From NCBI GenBank assembly GCA_036504075.1, contig DASXVX010000067.1, forward strand, positions 62,001 through 126,000: a stretch of DNA of 64,000 bases. Reading direction: 5' to 3'. Shown here in pieces: positions 1-7,589 of this stretch; the first letter of the stretch is position 1; each line of letters begins with the position of its first letter. Below the pieces are notes generated by a model. It saw only the letters and a program-made list of their open reading frames with translations, had not been told where the DNA came from and did no database searches. The position numbers and the translations under genes are program-made. The stretch is from DASXVX01 sp036504075 (GTDB lineage: Bacteria > Bacillota > Sulfobacillia > Symbiobacteriales > Symbiobacteriaceae).

Positions 1-1
1 G

Positions 2-457
2 CCGGCCTCCGTAGCGCTGATCGGCGCGCTGATGTTCGGCAACCTGATCCGGGAATCCGGTGTTATGGACAAGCTCTCGAAGGCGGCCCAGGGTGAACTC
101 GCCAACATCGTAACGCTGCTGCTGGGCATCACGATCGGTGCGACCATGGACGCGAAGGTGTTTCTGACCCTGCAGACGCTGGGAATTCTGTCGCTTGGCC
201 TCGCGGCATTCATTTTCGACACCATCGGCGGGGTGCTCTTCGCCAAGGTGCTCAATCTGTTCCTGAAGCAAAAGGTCAACCCCATGCTGGGTGCGGCTGG
301 CATTTCCGCTTTCCCGATGTCGGCTCGGGTAATCGCCAAAATGGCGCAGAAAGAAGACCCGGGCAATTATCTCATCATGCATGCCGTCGGGGCCAATGTG
401 GCCGGCCAGATCGCCTCAATTATGGCGGGCGGCCTGATACTGGCCCTGGTTCGCTAG
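2..457 (+). CDS. Sodium-pumping decarboxylase beta subunit, C-terminal part
   Basis: The window opens inside this gene; the frame is open from base 2 and ends with TAG at 457, leaving about 151 residues. The fragment is very hydrophobic, with several membrane segments, and has the family pattern of the OadB/GcdB/MmdB beta subunit: NLIRESGV, GITIGATM, then NPMLGAAGISAFPMSARV, which belongs to the conserved region around the sodium channel, and HAVGANVAGQI near the end. In the family this subunit couples decarboxylation of a carboxybiotin to sodium export (oxaloacetate, glutaconyl-CoA or methylmalonyl-CoA decarboxylases). Which substrate is used cannot be told from this part. A one-helix protein follows 22 bases later and is probably co-transcribed. 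The N-terminal half lies outside the window. Confidence 0.88.
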   Translation, partial: PASVALIGALMFGNLIRESGVMDKLSKAAQGELANIVTLLLGITIGATMDAKVFLTLQTLGILSLGLAAFIFDTIGGVLFAKVLNLFLKQKVNPMLGAAGISAFPMSARVIAKMAQKEDPGNYLIMHAVGANVAGQIASIMAGGLILALVR

Positions 458-479
458 AAACAAACAGGAGGCTATACCT

Positions 480-623
480 ATGGGAACCCAGTGGAACGAT
501 GTGCTAAAAGCGCTGGAGATCATGCTGGTCGCCACGCCCTTCATGTTCGGCGTACTCGCCATTTTTGCGCTGCTCACGGTCGGACTCTCGAAAATCCGGA
601 AACCGCCGAAGAGCGCACACTAA
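480..623 (+). CDS. 47-residue single-pass membrane protein, OadG-like
   Basis: ATG at 480 sits 7 bases after a clear AGGAGG (467-472) and opens a 48-codon frame ending TAA at 623. The product has a short N-terminus, one hydrophobic stretch (about residues 13-37, rich in Leu, Phe, Ala) and a basic tail (KIRKPPKSAH). It directly follows the decarboxylase beta subunit and precedes a strong terminator, so it is the last gene of that operon. Sodium-pump decarboxylases have small gamma subunits (OadG) with one N-terminal helix that hold the complex together; usual length is about 80 residues, so this one is unusually short. The gamma-subunit role is inferred from position and topology only. Confidence 0.7.
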   Translation: MGTQWNDVLKALEIMLVATPFMFGVLAIFALLTVGLSKIRKPPKSAH

Positions 624-639
624 TCCCGTTGCCTGAACA

Positions 640-680
640 AAAACGGCCACCGCTCCATTCCACGGAGCGGTGGCCGTTTT
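640..680. terminator. Bidirectional intrinsic terminator
   Basis: Perfect 17-base inverted repeat: AAAACGGCCACCGCTCC (640-656), a 7-base loop, and its complement at 664-680 ending in TTTT. The arms begin with AAAA and end with TTTT, so it can stop both the rightward decarboxylase operon and the leftward gene ending at 686. Confidence 0.92.
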
Positions 681-685
681 ATGCG

Positions 686-1444
686 TTACGTGCGGTCGCT
701 GATGCCGGTCTGCTCTTCATCCGGCCGGGATTTGTCCAGCATGCGGCTGCGGCAGTGGACGGAGAGCCGCTGGTTGTCCAGCACCGCCAGGTCCCAGTCG
801 TCCTTCCGGCCTGTCGCCTGCTCCTGCCACCGGAAGACCGCCCCGCTGGGGGCCATGGTCCGGTCGATCTGCGGGTTGGAGGGAATCCGGCCGTTAATGG
901 CCAGGAAGACCCGCACCCGGTAGAGTCCCTTGTTCGCCGGTCGAATCTCCAGGGCGAACTTGTTGCCGCCCGCCCCGCCCAGCCTTCCCTCATAACGGCC
1001 GGCCCAGGCGTAGTTCATCTGACCGACGTGCCGGTCGGCGAGGGGGTCGCAGGGCGACTTCACCGGATCGGACTCCGGATGCGAGGCGGTGACCAGCAGC
1101 ACGTCCGCCGTCGACAGGCGCGGCCAGATGGCGTTGCAGGTCAGTGCGATCGAACTGTTGGGACCAATGATGGCAGGCGTACCATAACCGATGATTTTCC
1201 GGTTCTCCGGCCGGACGGGCACACCGGCAGGCACCGCAGCGAACTCCGTGATCACACCCGATACTTCCCGATTTCCCAGGTTCCAGACCACAGCCCGCGG
1301 GCGCCCGTCAGGCCCCACGGTAACCTCCGGTGCGGCAAAGGGGCCGGTAAGCGGTCGGGCACCCATGTCGGACGGCGATGCCTTGATCACCAGATAGGAC
1401 TCATGCATTGCCCGCTCGTTGGCTTTGCGCTCCACAGGGCTCAT
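686..1444 (-). CDS. Hypothetical protein, 252 residues
   Basis: ATG at 1444 follows GGGGGAG by 4 bases; longer upstream extensions have no ribosome site. The protein has no signal peptide or membrane segment. It contains a VVWNLGNREVSGV stretch that looks like one strand-rich domain of the CARDB or immunoglobulin-like type, then an ADRHVGQMNY segment and a C-terminal charged tail. I do not recognise a named family. The fold suggestion is inference. It is monocistronic, convergent with the decarboxylase operon through a shared terminator and divergent from the sigma factor gene. Confidence 0.7.
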   Translation of the reverse strand: MSPVERKANERAMHESYLVIKASPSDMGARPLTGPFAAPEVTVGPDGRPRAVVWNLGNREVSGVITEFAAVPAGVPVRPENRKIIGYGTPAIIGPNSSIALTCNAIWPRLSTADVLLVTASHPESDPVKSPCDPLADRHVGQMNYAWAGRYEGRLGGAGGNKFALEIRPANKGLYRVRVFLAINGRIPSNPQIDRTMAPSGAVFRWQEQATGRKDDWDLAVLDNQRLSVHCRSRMLDKSRPDEEQTGISDRT

Positions 1445-1670
1445 GGTGCTCCCCCCTACGGCAATCTTGCGGCACGGTACCGCAATGTGTCTTCGGGAAG
1501 ATATTATCCATAATCTGTAAATTTTCCTTTTCTCTATGAGATAATTGGCAGAGGTAAACAAACTCGCTCGGGTGGAAAGGACTGGGACGCACCCGAAAGC
1601 GAAACTTTCCGGAGAAATGAACCCGACGGGCGTTTGGATTGTATGTCTTGTAGAAGCGCTTCGAAATGCG

Positions 1671-2267
1671 GTGACAGGCGGTGAGGATTTGGACGATGCG
1701 GACGATGCGGAACGCATCCGGCGTGCCCGGGCCGGCGACCGGGCGGCCTTCGGCGAGCTGTTTGGCGAATACCGAGTCCGGGCCTTCCGGACCGCGCTGC
1801 TCATGACCCGCGACCGGGTCCTGGCGGAGGATATCACGCAAGAGGCGTTCATCCGAGCCTACCTGGCAATCGGCCGATGCGACCCGGAGCGCCCCTTTCT
1901 GCCCTGGTTGCTGCGGATTCTCATCAACCTGAGTCGCAACGCGTGCAAACAGCGGAAGCGGCTGGTCAGCATGGAGGGCCTGCCGGAAGCCGGCGGGCCG
2001 GATGACCGCTTCAGCGCCTCCGAAGAGCGAATCGTCGTCTGGCGGGCGCTGATGCAGCTGGACCGCCTGCACCGCGAAGTGCTCATGCTCCGCTATTACC
2101 ACGATTTTTCCGACGCGGAGACGGCCGAGGCCCTGGATATCCCCGTGGGCACGGTCAAGTCCCGCCTCCATACCGCCAGGCGGCTCCTCGGGCAGCGCCT
2201 CCAGCTGCCGGACGAAAGCAGGCCGCCTGTGCCCGCTAACTCCCGGGGGGTGTTCGTTCGTGAATGA
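1671..2267 (+). CDS. ECF-type RNA polymerase sigma factor
   Basis: The product has the two conserved sigma regions of the extracytoplasmic-function group: region 2 (AFGELFGEY through LAEDITQEAFIRAY, which recognises the -10 element) and region 4 with the helix-turn-helix (LHREVLMLRYYHDFSD then IPVGTVKSRLHTAR). Length is about 198 residues, normal for the group. The start is uncertain: the frame stays open back to 1545; GTG 1671 gives the usual N-terminal length but has a weak ribosome site, and ATG 1617 has GGAG too close. The last 8 bases overlap the next gene, which encodes a membrane protein, the usual sigma/anti-sigma arrangement, so activity is probably controlled by that partner. Confidence 0.9.
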   Translation: MTGGEDLDDADDAERIRRARAGDRAAFGELFGEYRVRAFRTALLMTRDRVLAEDITQEAFIRAYLAIGRCDPERPFLPWLLRILINLSRNACKQRKRLVSMEGLPEAGGPDDRFSASEERIVVWRALMQLDRLHREVLMLRYYHDFSDAETAEALDIPVGTVKSRLHTARRLLGQRLQLPDESRPPVPANSRGVFVRE

Positions 2268-3051
2268 CGACTTGATGAAACAGGCTTTTGAATACGGGGC
2301 CGGCAGCGCCGAACCGGCTGATGCCATGTGGGAGCGGATCGACCGGGAAATCCGGACCCGGAGCCGGTCCCGGGTGCGCTTCGTCTTGCAGCGGAGCGCC
2401 GTGGCCGCCGTCGTCCTCCTCCTGCTGGCCTCCGCCACGCTGCTGGTCTCGCCGGTCGCCCGGGCGGCGGTGGCACATTTCATGCAGGGCGTGGTGCTGG
2501 TCTGGGAGGGCCGACTTGGCAACACCGATGCCGCCCTGGGCTGGGCCGATGAAAGCCAGGGCTGGGAGAAGCTGCAGCAGCAAGGCATCAGCAAGATTAC
2601 CACGCCCTGGACCCAATTCCCCGACGCTCCGACGGCCGGCCGGTTCCTGGACTTCGCTCCGGCGGAGGCCCGCCTGCCGGCGGCGGTTTTGGCCCGGGTA
2701 GAAGGGCGGCGGTCGCCGGCGGGAGACGACGGTGAACTCCGGCAAGCGCACCTGACATATCGGGTCGGCGGCTCCGATTACTGGGTAGACACTTCGGCCT
2801 ACTACCGACGGCGCGCGGACCAGTGGGTCCACCTGCCCTACAGCGAAGCTTTCACAACCATGGTGGGCCCGGCGCCACCGGCCAACCCACGGTCGGTCGA
2901 CCTCGGAAGCGAAACGGCCATGTGCTTTGACCCGGCGCCGGGCGTCCCCTTACACATGTGCCTGTTCCTGCAGGATGGCCGTCACGTCCAGGTTAATGGC
3001 CCGGACCCGGACCTGGTGGTGCAACTGGCAAAATCGATCGTTTCGCCATAA
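2260..3051 (+). CDS. Membrane-anchored anti-sigma-like protein
   Basis: GTG at 2260 overlaps the end of the sigma gene by 8 bases, which implies translational coupling. The 263-residue product has a charged cytoplasmic N-terminus (residues 1-40), one membrane helix at about 46-66 and a C-terminal extracytoplasmic part of about 195 residues with YRVGGSDYWVDTSAY and two late cysteines. This topology and position are those of regulators that hold an ECF sigma factor at the membrane. No zinc-binding anti-sigma HxxxCxxC motif is visible, so this belongs to another anti-sigma type (several DUF4367/RsgI-like families exist). The role is inferred from context. A terminator follows at once. Confidence 0.72.
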   Translation: MNDDLMKQAFEYGAGSAEPADAMWERIDREIRTRSRSRVRFVLQRSAVAAVVLLLLASATLLVSPVARAAVAHFMQGVVLVWEGRLGNTDAALGWADESQGWEKLQQQGISKITTPWTQFPDAPTAGRFLDFAPAEARLPAAVLARVEGRRSPAGDDGELRQAHLTYRVGGSDYWVDTSAYYRRRADQWVHLPYSEAFTTMVGPAPPANPRSVDLGSETAMCFDPAPGVPLHMCLFLQDGRHVQVNGPDPDLVVQLAKSIVSP

Positions 3052-3053
3052 GC

Positions 3054-3080
3054 AAAGGCGGCCCGCCCGGGCCGCCTTTT
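3054..3080 (+). terminator. Intrinsic terminator after sigma/anti-sigma operon
   Basis: AAAGGCGGCCC (3054-3064) pairs perfectly with GGGCCGCCTTT (3069-3079), followed by a short T run. It lies 3 bases after the anti-sigma stop codon and only 7 bases before the converging membrane-protein gene ends, so it may serve both directions. Confidence 0.85.
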
Positions 3081-3086
3081 CCGTCG

Positions 3087-3668
3087 CTATTTGGCATCGT
3101 CCCCGGCACCGAACAGGTCCGGCCGCCGCTTGCCCAGGCCGGACCGAAACTGCTTGGCCGGCGCCCACTCGCCCTTCGCCCCGCCGGGTGCGGCCTTGAC
3201 CGGCACCGCCTGCGGTTTCAGCATGAACGAAGGTTCGGACCGGCCGGCGACCCAGACGAACAGCACGATCTCCGCGAGGAACGCCAGCCAGAGCCACGGG
3301 AACGCCGCTGCGGCCACGGCGGGTTGCCAGAGCCCGATGGAGCCAGGCACCGGCAGCAGGGCGCCTTGCCAGATCTGTGAGGCCCAGAGCGGGGTCCAGA
3401 ACGGCACCGCTGCCAGGGTGGGCAGTTGCCAGAGCACGGCGGCGGCCAACAGTCCCCAGGGGAATGGTATCGCCCTGCCCCGGAGTGCTTCGCGCCGGGG
3501 GAGTTCGCCCCGGACTACCTTTGCGGTCCGCACGACGAACCAGATAAAGAGCACCGTCAGTGCCAGTCCTGCCCAGGGCAGGCTGCGAGTCAGGTACCCG
3601 ATCAGGCCAAAAACAGCCTGTCCGATCACCAGCAAGAAAGCAGTCTGCAGCATCAATGCCGGCCGCAC
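3087..3668 (-). CDS. Small multi-pass membrane protein, unknown function
   Basis: Start chosen at GTG 3668 because GGAGG lies 8 bases upstream; GTG 3677 would overlap that ribosome site. The 193-residue product has about four hydrophobic segments (residues ~6-24, ~31-45, ~70-90, ~118-140) separated by a basic loop (VVRGELPRREALRGR), then a soluble C-terminal tail rich in Pro, Lys and Gly. No motif of a known transporter or enzyme was recognised. It follows the dck gene by 18 bases on the same strand and may be transcribed with dgk and dck, but nothing links it to nucleotide salvage. Confidence 0.65.
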   Translation of the reverse strand: MRPALMLQTAFLLVIGQAVFGLIGYLTRSLPWAGLALTVLFIWFVVRTAKVVRGELPRREALRGRAIPFPWGLLAAAVLWQLPTLAAVPFWTPLWASQIWQGALLPVPGSIGLWQPAVAAAAFPWLWLAFLAEIVLFVWVAGRSEPSFMLKPQAVPVKAAPGGAKGEWAPAKQFRSGLGKRRPDLFGAGDDAK

Positions 3669-3686
3669 GGGAAACACCTCCGCTCG

Positions 3687-4364
3687 TTAAACGGCCGCCC
3701 GCGATTCCTCATCGCCCAGGAACCGGCGGATTTCGCCGGCCAGGAGTCCCAGGTGTTCAGGGTGCTTGAACATGTCGAACCGGTCGATATCGACCCAGAG
3801 CACCGGCGACTGCACATACTCGCCGATGAACTGGTCGTAGCGGGCATGCAGGCCGGCCCAGTAAGTGACGGGCACCGCCTTTTCCGAATCCCGCCCGCGC
3901 ATGGCAATCCGCCGCAAAATCGTGTCGATGTTGCCGGTGAGGTAAATGGCCAGGTCCGGCCGGATCAGCCGGTCGACCATGGTATGAAAGAAGTCGTGGT
4001 ACGTACCGAAGTCCCGGTCCGACATCTTCCCCGTCTCGTGCAGCGCCCGGGCGAAAATGGATACATCCTCGTATATGGAGCGGTCCTGAATGTGATTCCG
4101 GCCCGCCTCCTGGATTTTCAGGAGATCCCGGTATCGCTGGGCCAAAAAGTACATTTGTAGGTGGAAACCCCATTTGGTCTGGTCCTGGTAAAAGTCGGAC
4201 AGGTAGGGGTTGGTGTCGGCCCGCTCGAAACTGGCGTCGAAATTCAGCTGCGCGGAGAGCATGCGGGTCAGCGTGGACTTGCCGGCGCCCACGTTCCCGA
4301 TTACGGTAATGAACCGGTACGACCGGGGCTCGGGACCGTTCTGGGTGTTCGTGATGCGAAACAT
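3687..4364 (-). CDS. dck: Deoxyadenosine/deoxycytidine kinase
   Basis: A 225-residue deoxynucleoside kinase that phosphorylates salvaged deoxyadenosine or deoxycytidine with a nucleoside triphosphate. Seen: P-loop GNVGAGKST near residue 24, the NPYLSDFY and FHLQMYFLAQRY segments that line the nucleoside pocket, DRSIYEDVSIFA (the DRS motif that precedes substrate-binding residues), and an arginine-rich lid (RRIAMRGRDSE). The QDRSIYED and YW...HARYD features match the Bacillus Dck-type branch rather than Dgk. ATG 4364 has GGGGGAG a few bases upstream. It lies 11 bases after the dgk gene; the pair is adjacent in many Firmicutes and the two enzymes are known to form a heterodimer in lactobacilli. 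Assignment of the exact substrate is by family resemblance. Confidence 0.88.
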   Translation of the reverse strand: MFRITNTQNGPEPRSYRFITVIGNVGAGKSTLTRMLSAQLNFDASFERADTNPYLSDFYQDQTKWGFHLQMYFLAQRYRDLLKIQEAGRNHIQDRSIYEDVSIFARALHETGKMSDRDFGTYHDFFHTMVDRLIRPDLAIYLTGNIDTILRRIAMRGRDSEKAVPVTYWAGLHARYDQFIGEYVQSPVLWVDIDRFDMFKHPEHLGLLAGEIRRFLGDEESRAAV

Positions 4365-4375
4365 GCGGCTCCCCC

Positions 4376-5005
4376 TCACGCTGTACGGGCGCAGGCCTTG
4401 TGCAATGCCTGATGCACTCGCTCCAGGAACCATTGCTGATCCTGGCTGCTGGTGACCAGGTCAAGTTGGCTGGTGTCCACCACCAGCACTTCCGCCGGGG
4501 CGAAGTGCTCCTCCGGTTCGGCAAAGTACCGCTCGTACTCGACGGCCAAGCGGCGGATATACTCGGGGTCCATGTTGCGCTCGAAGGACCGGCCCCGGCG
4601 GCGGATGCGCTCCATGACCGTGGTGTGGTCCGCCTTAAGGTAGATGACCAGGTTCGCCCTGGGCAGGTCGTCGGTCAGAATGCGAAACAGCTGCGTGTAC
4701 TTGTCGCGCTTGACGCCGGTCAGCGTGAGTCCGGCGAAAATGCGGTTCTTGACGACGTTGTAGTCCGAAACGACGGTGGCGCCGGTCTTGAGCCGCTTGT
4801 CCGTGTCCTCCAGTTGCTTGACGCGGTTCAGAAGGAAGAACGTCTCGGTTTGCAGTGCCCAGGCATCGCGGTCGCTGTAGAAATCTTTGAGGAACGGGTT
4901 TTCTTCCACGATTTCGAAGAGGGTTTCGGCCTGCAGGGCTTCGGTCAGGAGCCGGGTGACGGTTGTCTTGCCGACTCCGATCACGCCTTCAATGGTGATG
5001 AACAA
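4376..5005 (-). CDS. dgk: Deoxyguanosine kinase
   Basis: A 209-residue paralogue of the next gene. Seen: P-loop EGVIGVGKTT at residues 6-15, EENPFLKDFY, SDYNVVKNRIFA in place of the Dck DRSIYED segment, LTDDLPRANLVIYLKA and the lid RIRRRGRSFE. The SDYxxxKNxIFA and LTDDLP patterns are those of Bacillus Dgk, which salvages deoxyguanosine. The start is TTG at 5005 with GAGGAGG 7 bases upstream, and no in-frame ATG is better placed. First gene of a probable dgk-dck operon; the 272-base gap upstream separates it from the divergent TIR operon. Confidence 0.87.
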   Translation of the reverse strand: MFITIEGVIGVGKTTVTRLLTEALQAETLFEIVEENPFLKDFYSDRDAWALQTETFFLLNRVKQLEDTDKRLKTGATVVSDYNVVKNRIFAGLTLTGVKRDKYTQLFRILTDDLPRANLVIYLKADHTTVMERIRRRGRSFERNMDPEYIRRLAVEYERYFAEPEEHFAPAEVLVVDTSQLDLVTSSQDQQWFLERVHQALHKACARTA

Positions 5006-5277
5006 GCTGCAGCCTCCTCGGGCGCCAGCCGTCTGACTTCGTAGACGATTCCTCTAGATGTAGGGTGCTTAGTATGTGAACAACCATACATCTGGGGATT
5101 TCACCTTAAGGATACGCGACATAACCCGTAAATTCCTGCCTGGGAAGGGATGAAACTTCGTTCGGGGCGCGCGTTTGCGGTGGTTCGGCCTTCCCTGCCG
5201 GGAACAAATGTGCGGGCCTGACGCCGTTCGACAATATTTTTACCGGCACTGCCGTATACTGGATACAAGAGCCTGAA

Positions 5278-5712
5278 ATGGGGGGGATTGGACTGAGCGA
5301 AGTCTTCCTGTCCCACAATCACAAAGACAAGCCCTGGGTAAGGGAGTTGCACGACGCGTTACAGCAGCAGGGCGTCGGGGACATTTTTTTGGATGAGTAC
5401 GCCATCGACCCCGGTGAGCGGTTGATTCCGGCCCTGGAGCAGGGCCTTGCGGATACGCGGATGCTGGTGCTGGTCTGGTCGGCCAGTGCCGCCGGCTCCC
5501 GGTGGGTGGGCCTGGAGCGGGAGATGGGGCTGGTCAATCACCTCGCCGGGGTGACGGCCAGGGTGGTGCCCATTCTCCTGGACGACACGCCGTTGCCCGG
5601 GTTTCTGCGGCTCTTCGTCCATGAAGACGCCCGGAGCCGCACGCTGCCGGAGTTGGCGGTGCGTCTGGCGCGATCCCTGGAGCACGCCCGCCGACCGGGC
5701 GGGGCCGTCTAG
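5278..5712 (+). CDS. Stand-alone TIR-domain protein
   Basis: The whole 144-residue product is one TIR domain: strand A and first loop EVFLSHNHKDKPWV (residues 8-21), FLDEYAIDPGERL, the LVLVWSAS strand with SRWVGLERE (residues 74-82). The glutamate four residues after the conserved tryptophan (Trp76, Glu80) is where TIR NADases such as SARM1 have their catalytic Glu, so NAD-cleaving activity is likely. ATG 5278 has a poor ribosome site; GGGGGG at 5281-5286 would fit a later non-ATG start, so the start is uncertain. A -10-like TATACT at 5255-5260 lies upstream. The next gene begins 12 bases downstream. The likely role is effector of the TIR-TIR-SMC operon. Confidence 0.85.
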   Translation: MGGIGLSEVFLSHNHKDKPWVRELHDALQQQGVGDIFLDEYAIDPGERLIPALEQGLADTRMLVLVWSASAAGSRWVGLEREMGLVNHLAGVTARVVPILLDDTPLPGFLRLFVHEDARSRTLPELAVRLARSLEHARRPGGAV

Positions 5713-5723
5713 CGGGGCGGGCC

Positions 5724-7589
5724 ATGCCGAAACTAGCGACGGACTGCCTGGTCATCTGCCACCCGGACGACCGGCCGCGGGTCCGAGGCGTAAAAGCGGC
5801 GCTGGGCGGCCTGGGCGTGGACGCCTGGGTCGATGAGGACGAACTGTTGCTGGGCGCCCGCATTCTCCAGGAATGGGAGCGGGCCGTGGAAAGCCATCGC
5901 CACGTCTTCCTCTTCTGGTCGGCTGCCGTCGCGCGAGACGAGCAGTGGGTCCGGCTCCAGTATGAGTCCGCGCTGACCGCCCACCGGTCGGTCATCTGCA
6001 TCTGCCTCGACGAAACGCCCCTGCCGCCCGTGCTCGGGCGGTTTCAGCCCATCCGCGGGGCCCGCGGCCTCACGGACGGCGAACTGGCCGTGGCCATCGC
6101 CCGGACGGTGGCGGAACTCCCGCTCCCGGGCCTTGCGCTTTTCCCCTGCGACCTGCCGCTGGACCTGGGTCCGGCGGACCCGCTGGAGGTGCTGCTCATC
6201 CGTACGGCCCCGGTAACGCCGGACCTGCTGGCTGAAGTGCTGACGTGGGCGGCGAAAAAGCGTCCGGACCTGCCGCTGCTGGTGGTCGGTCCGCACGGCG
6301 GCGCCACCGGGGCGGATGCCGGCGAACTGGAGGCGGTCATCGCCGAAGGCTGCCCGCCGAACGTCGCCATCGTTTTAGCTATGGGCGAAGTACCCTACGA
6401 CGAAATCCCCGGGAAGCTCCGGGTGCTGCCCGGAGTCGACCGGTCCAGCGCCTGGCCCGTGGCGGCCTGCTGGGCGGGCGGCGCAGGCGGCGCCTACCAG
6501 GTCGACGTCGGCGGGCCGGCCGTTTTCGGACGCATCGGCCCGCAAATGCCGCTCTTCCGGACGCCCGGCGGATTCACCCTGGGCCTCCTTTCCCTGAGCG
6601 AAGGCACCGCCGAGGTCGGCCAGATGGCCGCGGGCCTCTATGCCCGCGCACTCCGGCTCATGACCGGCGGGCCGGAACGGCTGGACCTCTGCCTGCTGCT
6701 GGCGCCCGCCGGACCCGGAGAGGGGGCGGCCGCCCGGCGGCTGCTGCAGGAGACGGCCCGGGACCCGGCGGCCAGCCGGGCGGTGCTGGGCCACGCCGGC
6801 GGGCTGTACACCGCCGAAAGCTGCACGCCTTACCTTGAGGCAGGACCCTGTGCCTACCGTGCCATGTTCGACCCCGGGGCCGGGCGCCTCCAGAACGCCG
6901 TCTATCGGCCGGTCGGCGCCGACGGCCGGCTCGGCGCCACGGAACCCGCATCGCCGCTCCGGCAGCTAATCAAACGGCTGACGGCGGACCTGCAGCCGGA
7001 GCCATGCCGGCATCCGGAAGTCGGGGCGGCGGTGGCCCGTTCGTTCGAAGGGGTGCGCCGGAGCCTGCTGGACACCATCGGCGAGGAGCGGCGGCAGGCC
7101 ATTCTCGACCTGCTCCGCTTTCCCGAGCGGCACGACGGTCAGGCCGGGGATGGCATCCATGACCTGGCGCTGGCGCTGGCCAAGCTGGGGCTGGCGGGGC
7201 CGCTGGACCTGGACCAGCCTTCGCAATGCTGTACGGCCCGCTGTGCGGACCGGCGCCACGTCGCCGTGCTGAGCGGCGGCCGGCGGCAGTGGGCGCAGCA
7301 AACGGTAGCCGACTTCTGTTCCCGGCTTTACGGGTCCGAGGAGTCGGCGGAGTTCAGCCCCTTCGGGCTGACGGTGGTTGTCCTGGAGCATTACGGCCCC
7401 TGTCCCGGCGTAGACGTCTACCATCCGGCCCACACCGGCGGGAACTTCGAAGTGGCCGGGGAACTGGCGGCTGAATTGGCGCCGCCCGAGCCGCCGGTTC
7501 GCTTCTGCAGCCTCCGGACGCTCGAAGGGCTGCTCAATGAATGTGACAGCGAGGCCGGAATCCGGGACCGCTTGCGGGAGGTGATCTGA
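5724..7589 (+). CDS. TIR-domain protein with long C-terminal region, possible caspase-like fold
   Basis: 621 residues. Residues 5-135 form a second TIR domain (LVICHPDDRPRV, AWVDEDELLLG, VFLFWSAAVARDEQWV), but the position of the catalytic glutamate is Gln79 (Trp75 plus four), so this TIR is probably not an NADase and may bind the partner or a ligand. Residues 150-260 have alternating hydrophobic strands with PLLVVGPHGGATG (His191) and WPVAACWAGGAGG (Cys249); a His-Gly motif after a strand and a Cys followed by small residues after the next is how caspase/CHAT peptidases place their dyad. That is a suggestion only. Residues 280-621 are unrecognised and include a CC...C cluster near 507. ATG follows GGGGCGGG; the stop TGA overlaps the next ATG by one base. 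Confidence 0.72.
   Translation: MPKLATDCLVICHPDDRPRVRGVKAALGGLGVDAWVDEDELLLGARILQEWERAVESHRHVFLFWSAAVARDEQWVRLQYESALTAHRSVICICLDETPLPPVLGRFQPIRGARGLTDGELAVAIARTVAELPLPGLALFPCDLPLDLGPADPLEVLLIRTAPVTPDLLAEVLTWAAKKRPDLPLLVVGPHGGATGADAGELEAVIAEGCPPNVAIVLAMGEVPYDEIPGKLRVLPGVDRSSAWPVAACWAGGAGGAYQVDVGGPAVFGRIGPQMPLFRTPGGFTLGLLSLSEGTAEVGQMAAGLYARALRLMTGGPERLDLCLLLAPAGPGEGAAARRLLQETARDPAASRAVLGHAGGLYTAESCTPYLEAGPCAYRAMFDPGAGRLQNAVYRPVGADGRLGATEPASPLRQLIKRLTADLQPEPCRHPEVGAAVARSFEGVRRSLLDTIGEERRQAILDLLRFPERHDGQAGDGIHDLALALAKLGLAGPLDLDQPSQCCTARCADRRHVAVLSGGRRQWAQQTVADFCSRLYGSEESAEFSPFGLTVVVLEHYGPCPGVDVYHPAHTGGNFEVAGELAAELAPPEPPVRFCSLRTLEGLLNECDSEAGIRDRLREVI

Noticed and set aside
491..1513. 340-codon plus-strand frame across the first terminator
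   Set aside because: It runs through a perfect terminator and opposite the 252-residue gene; composition is Arg/His/Pro-rich noise.
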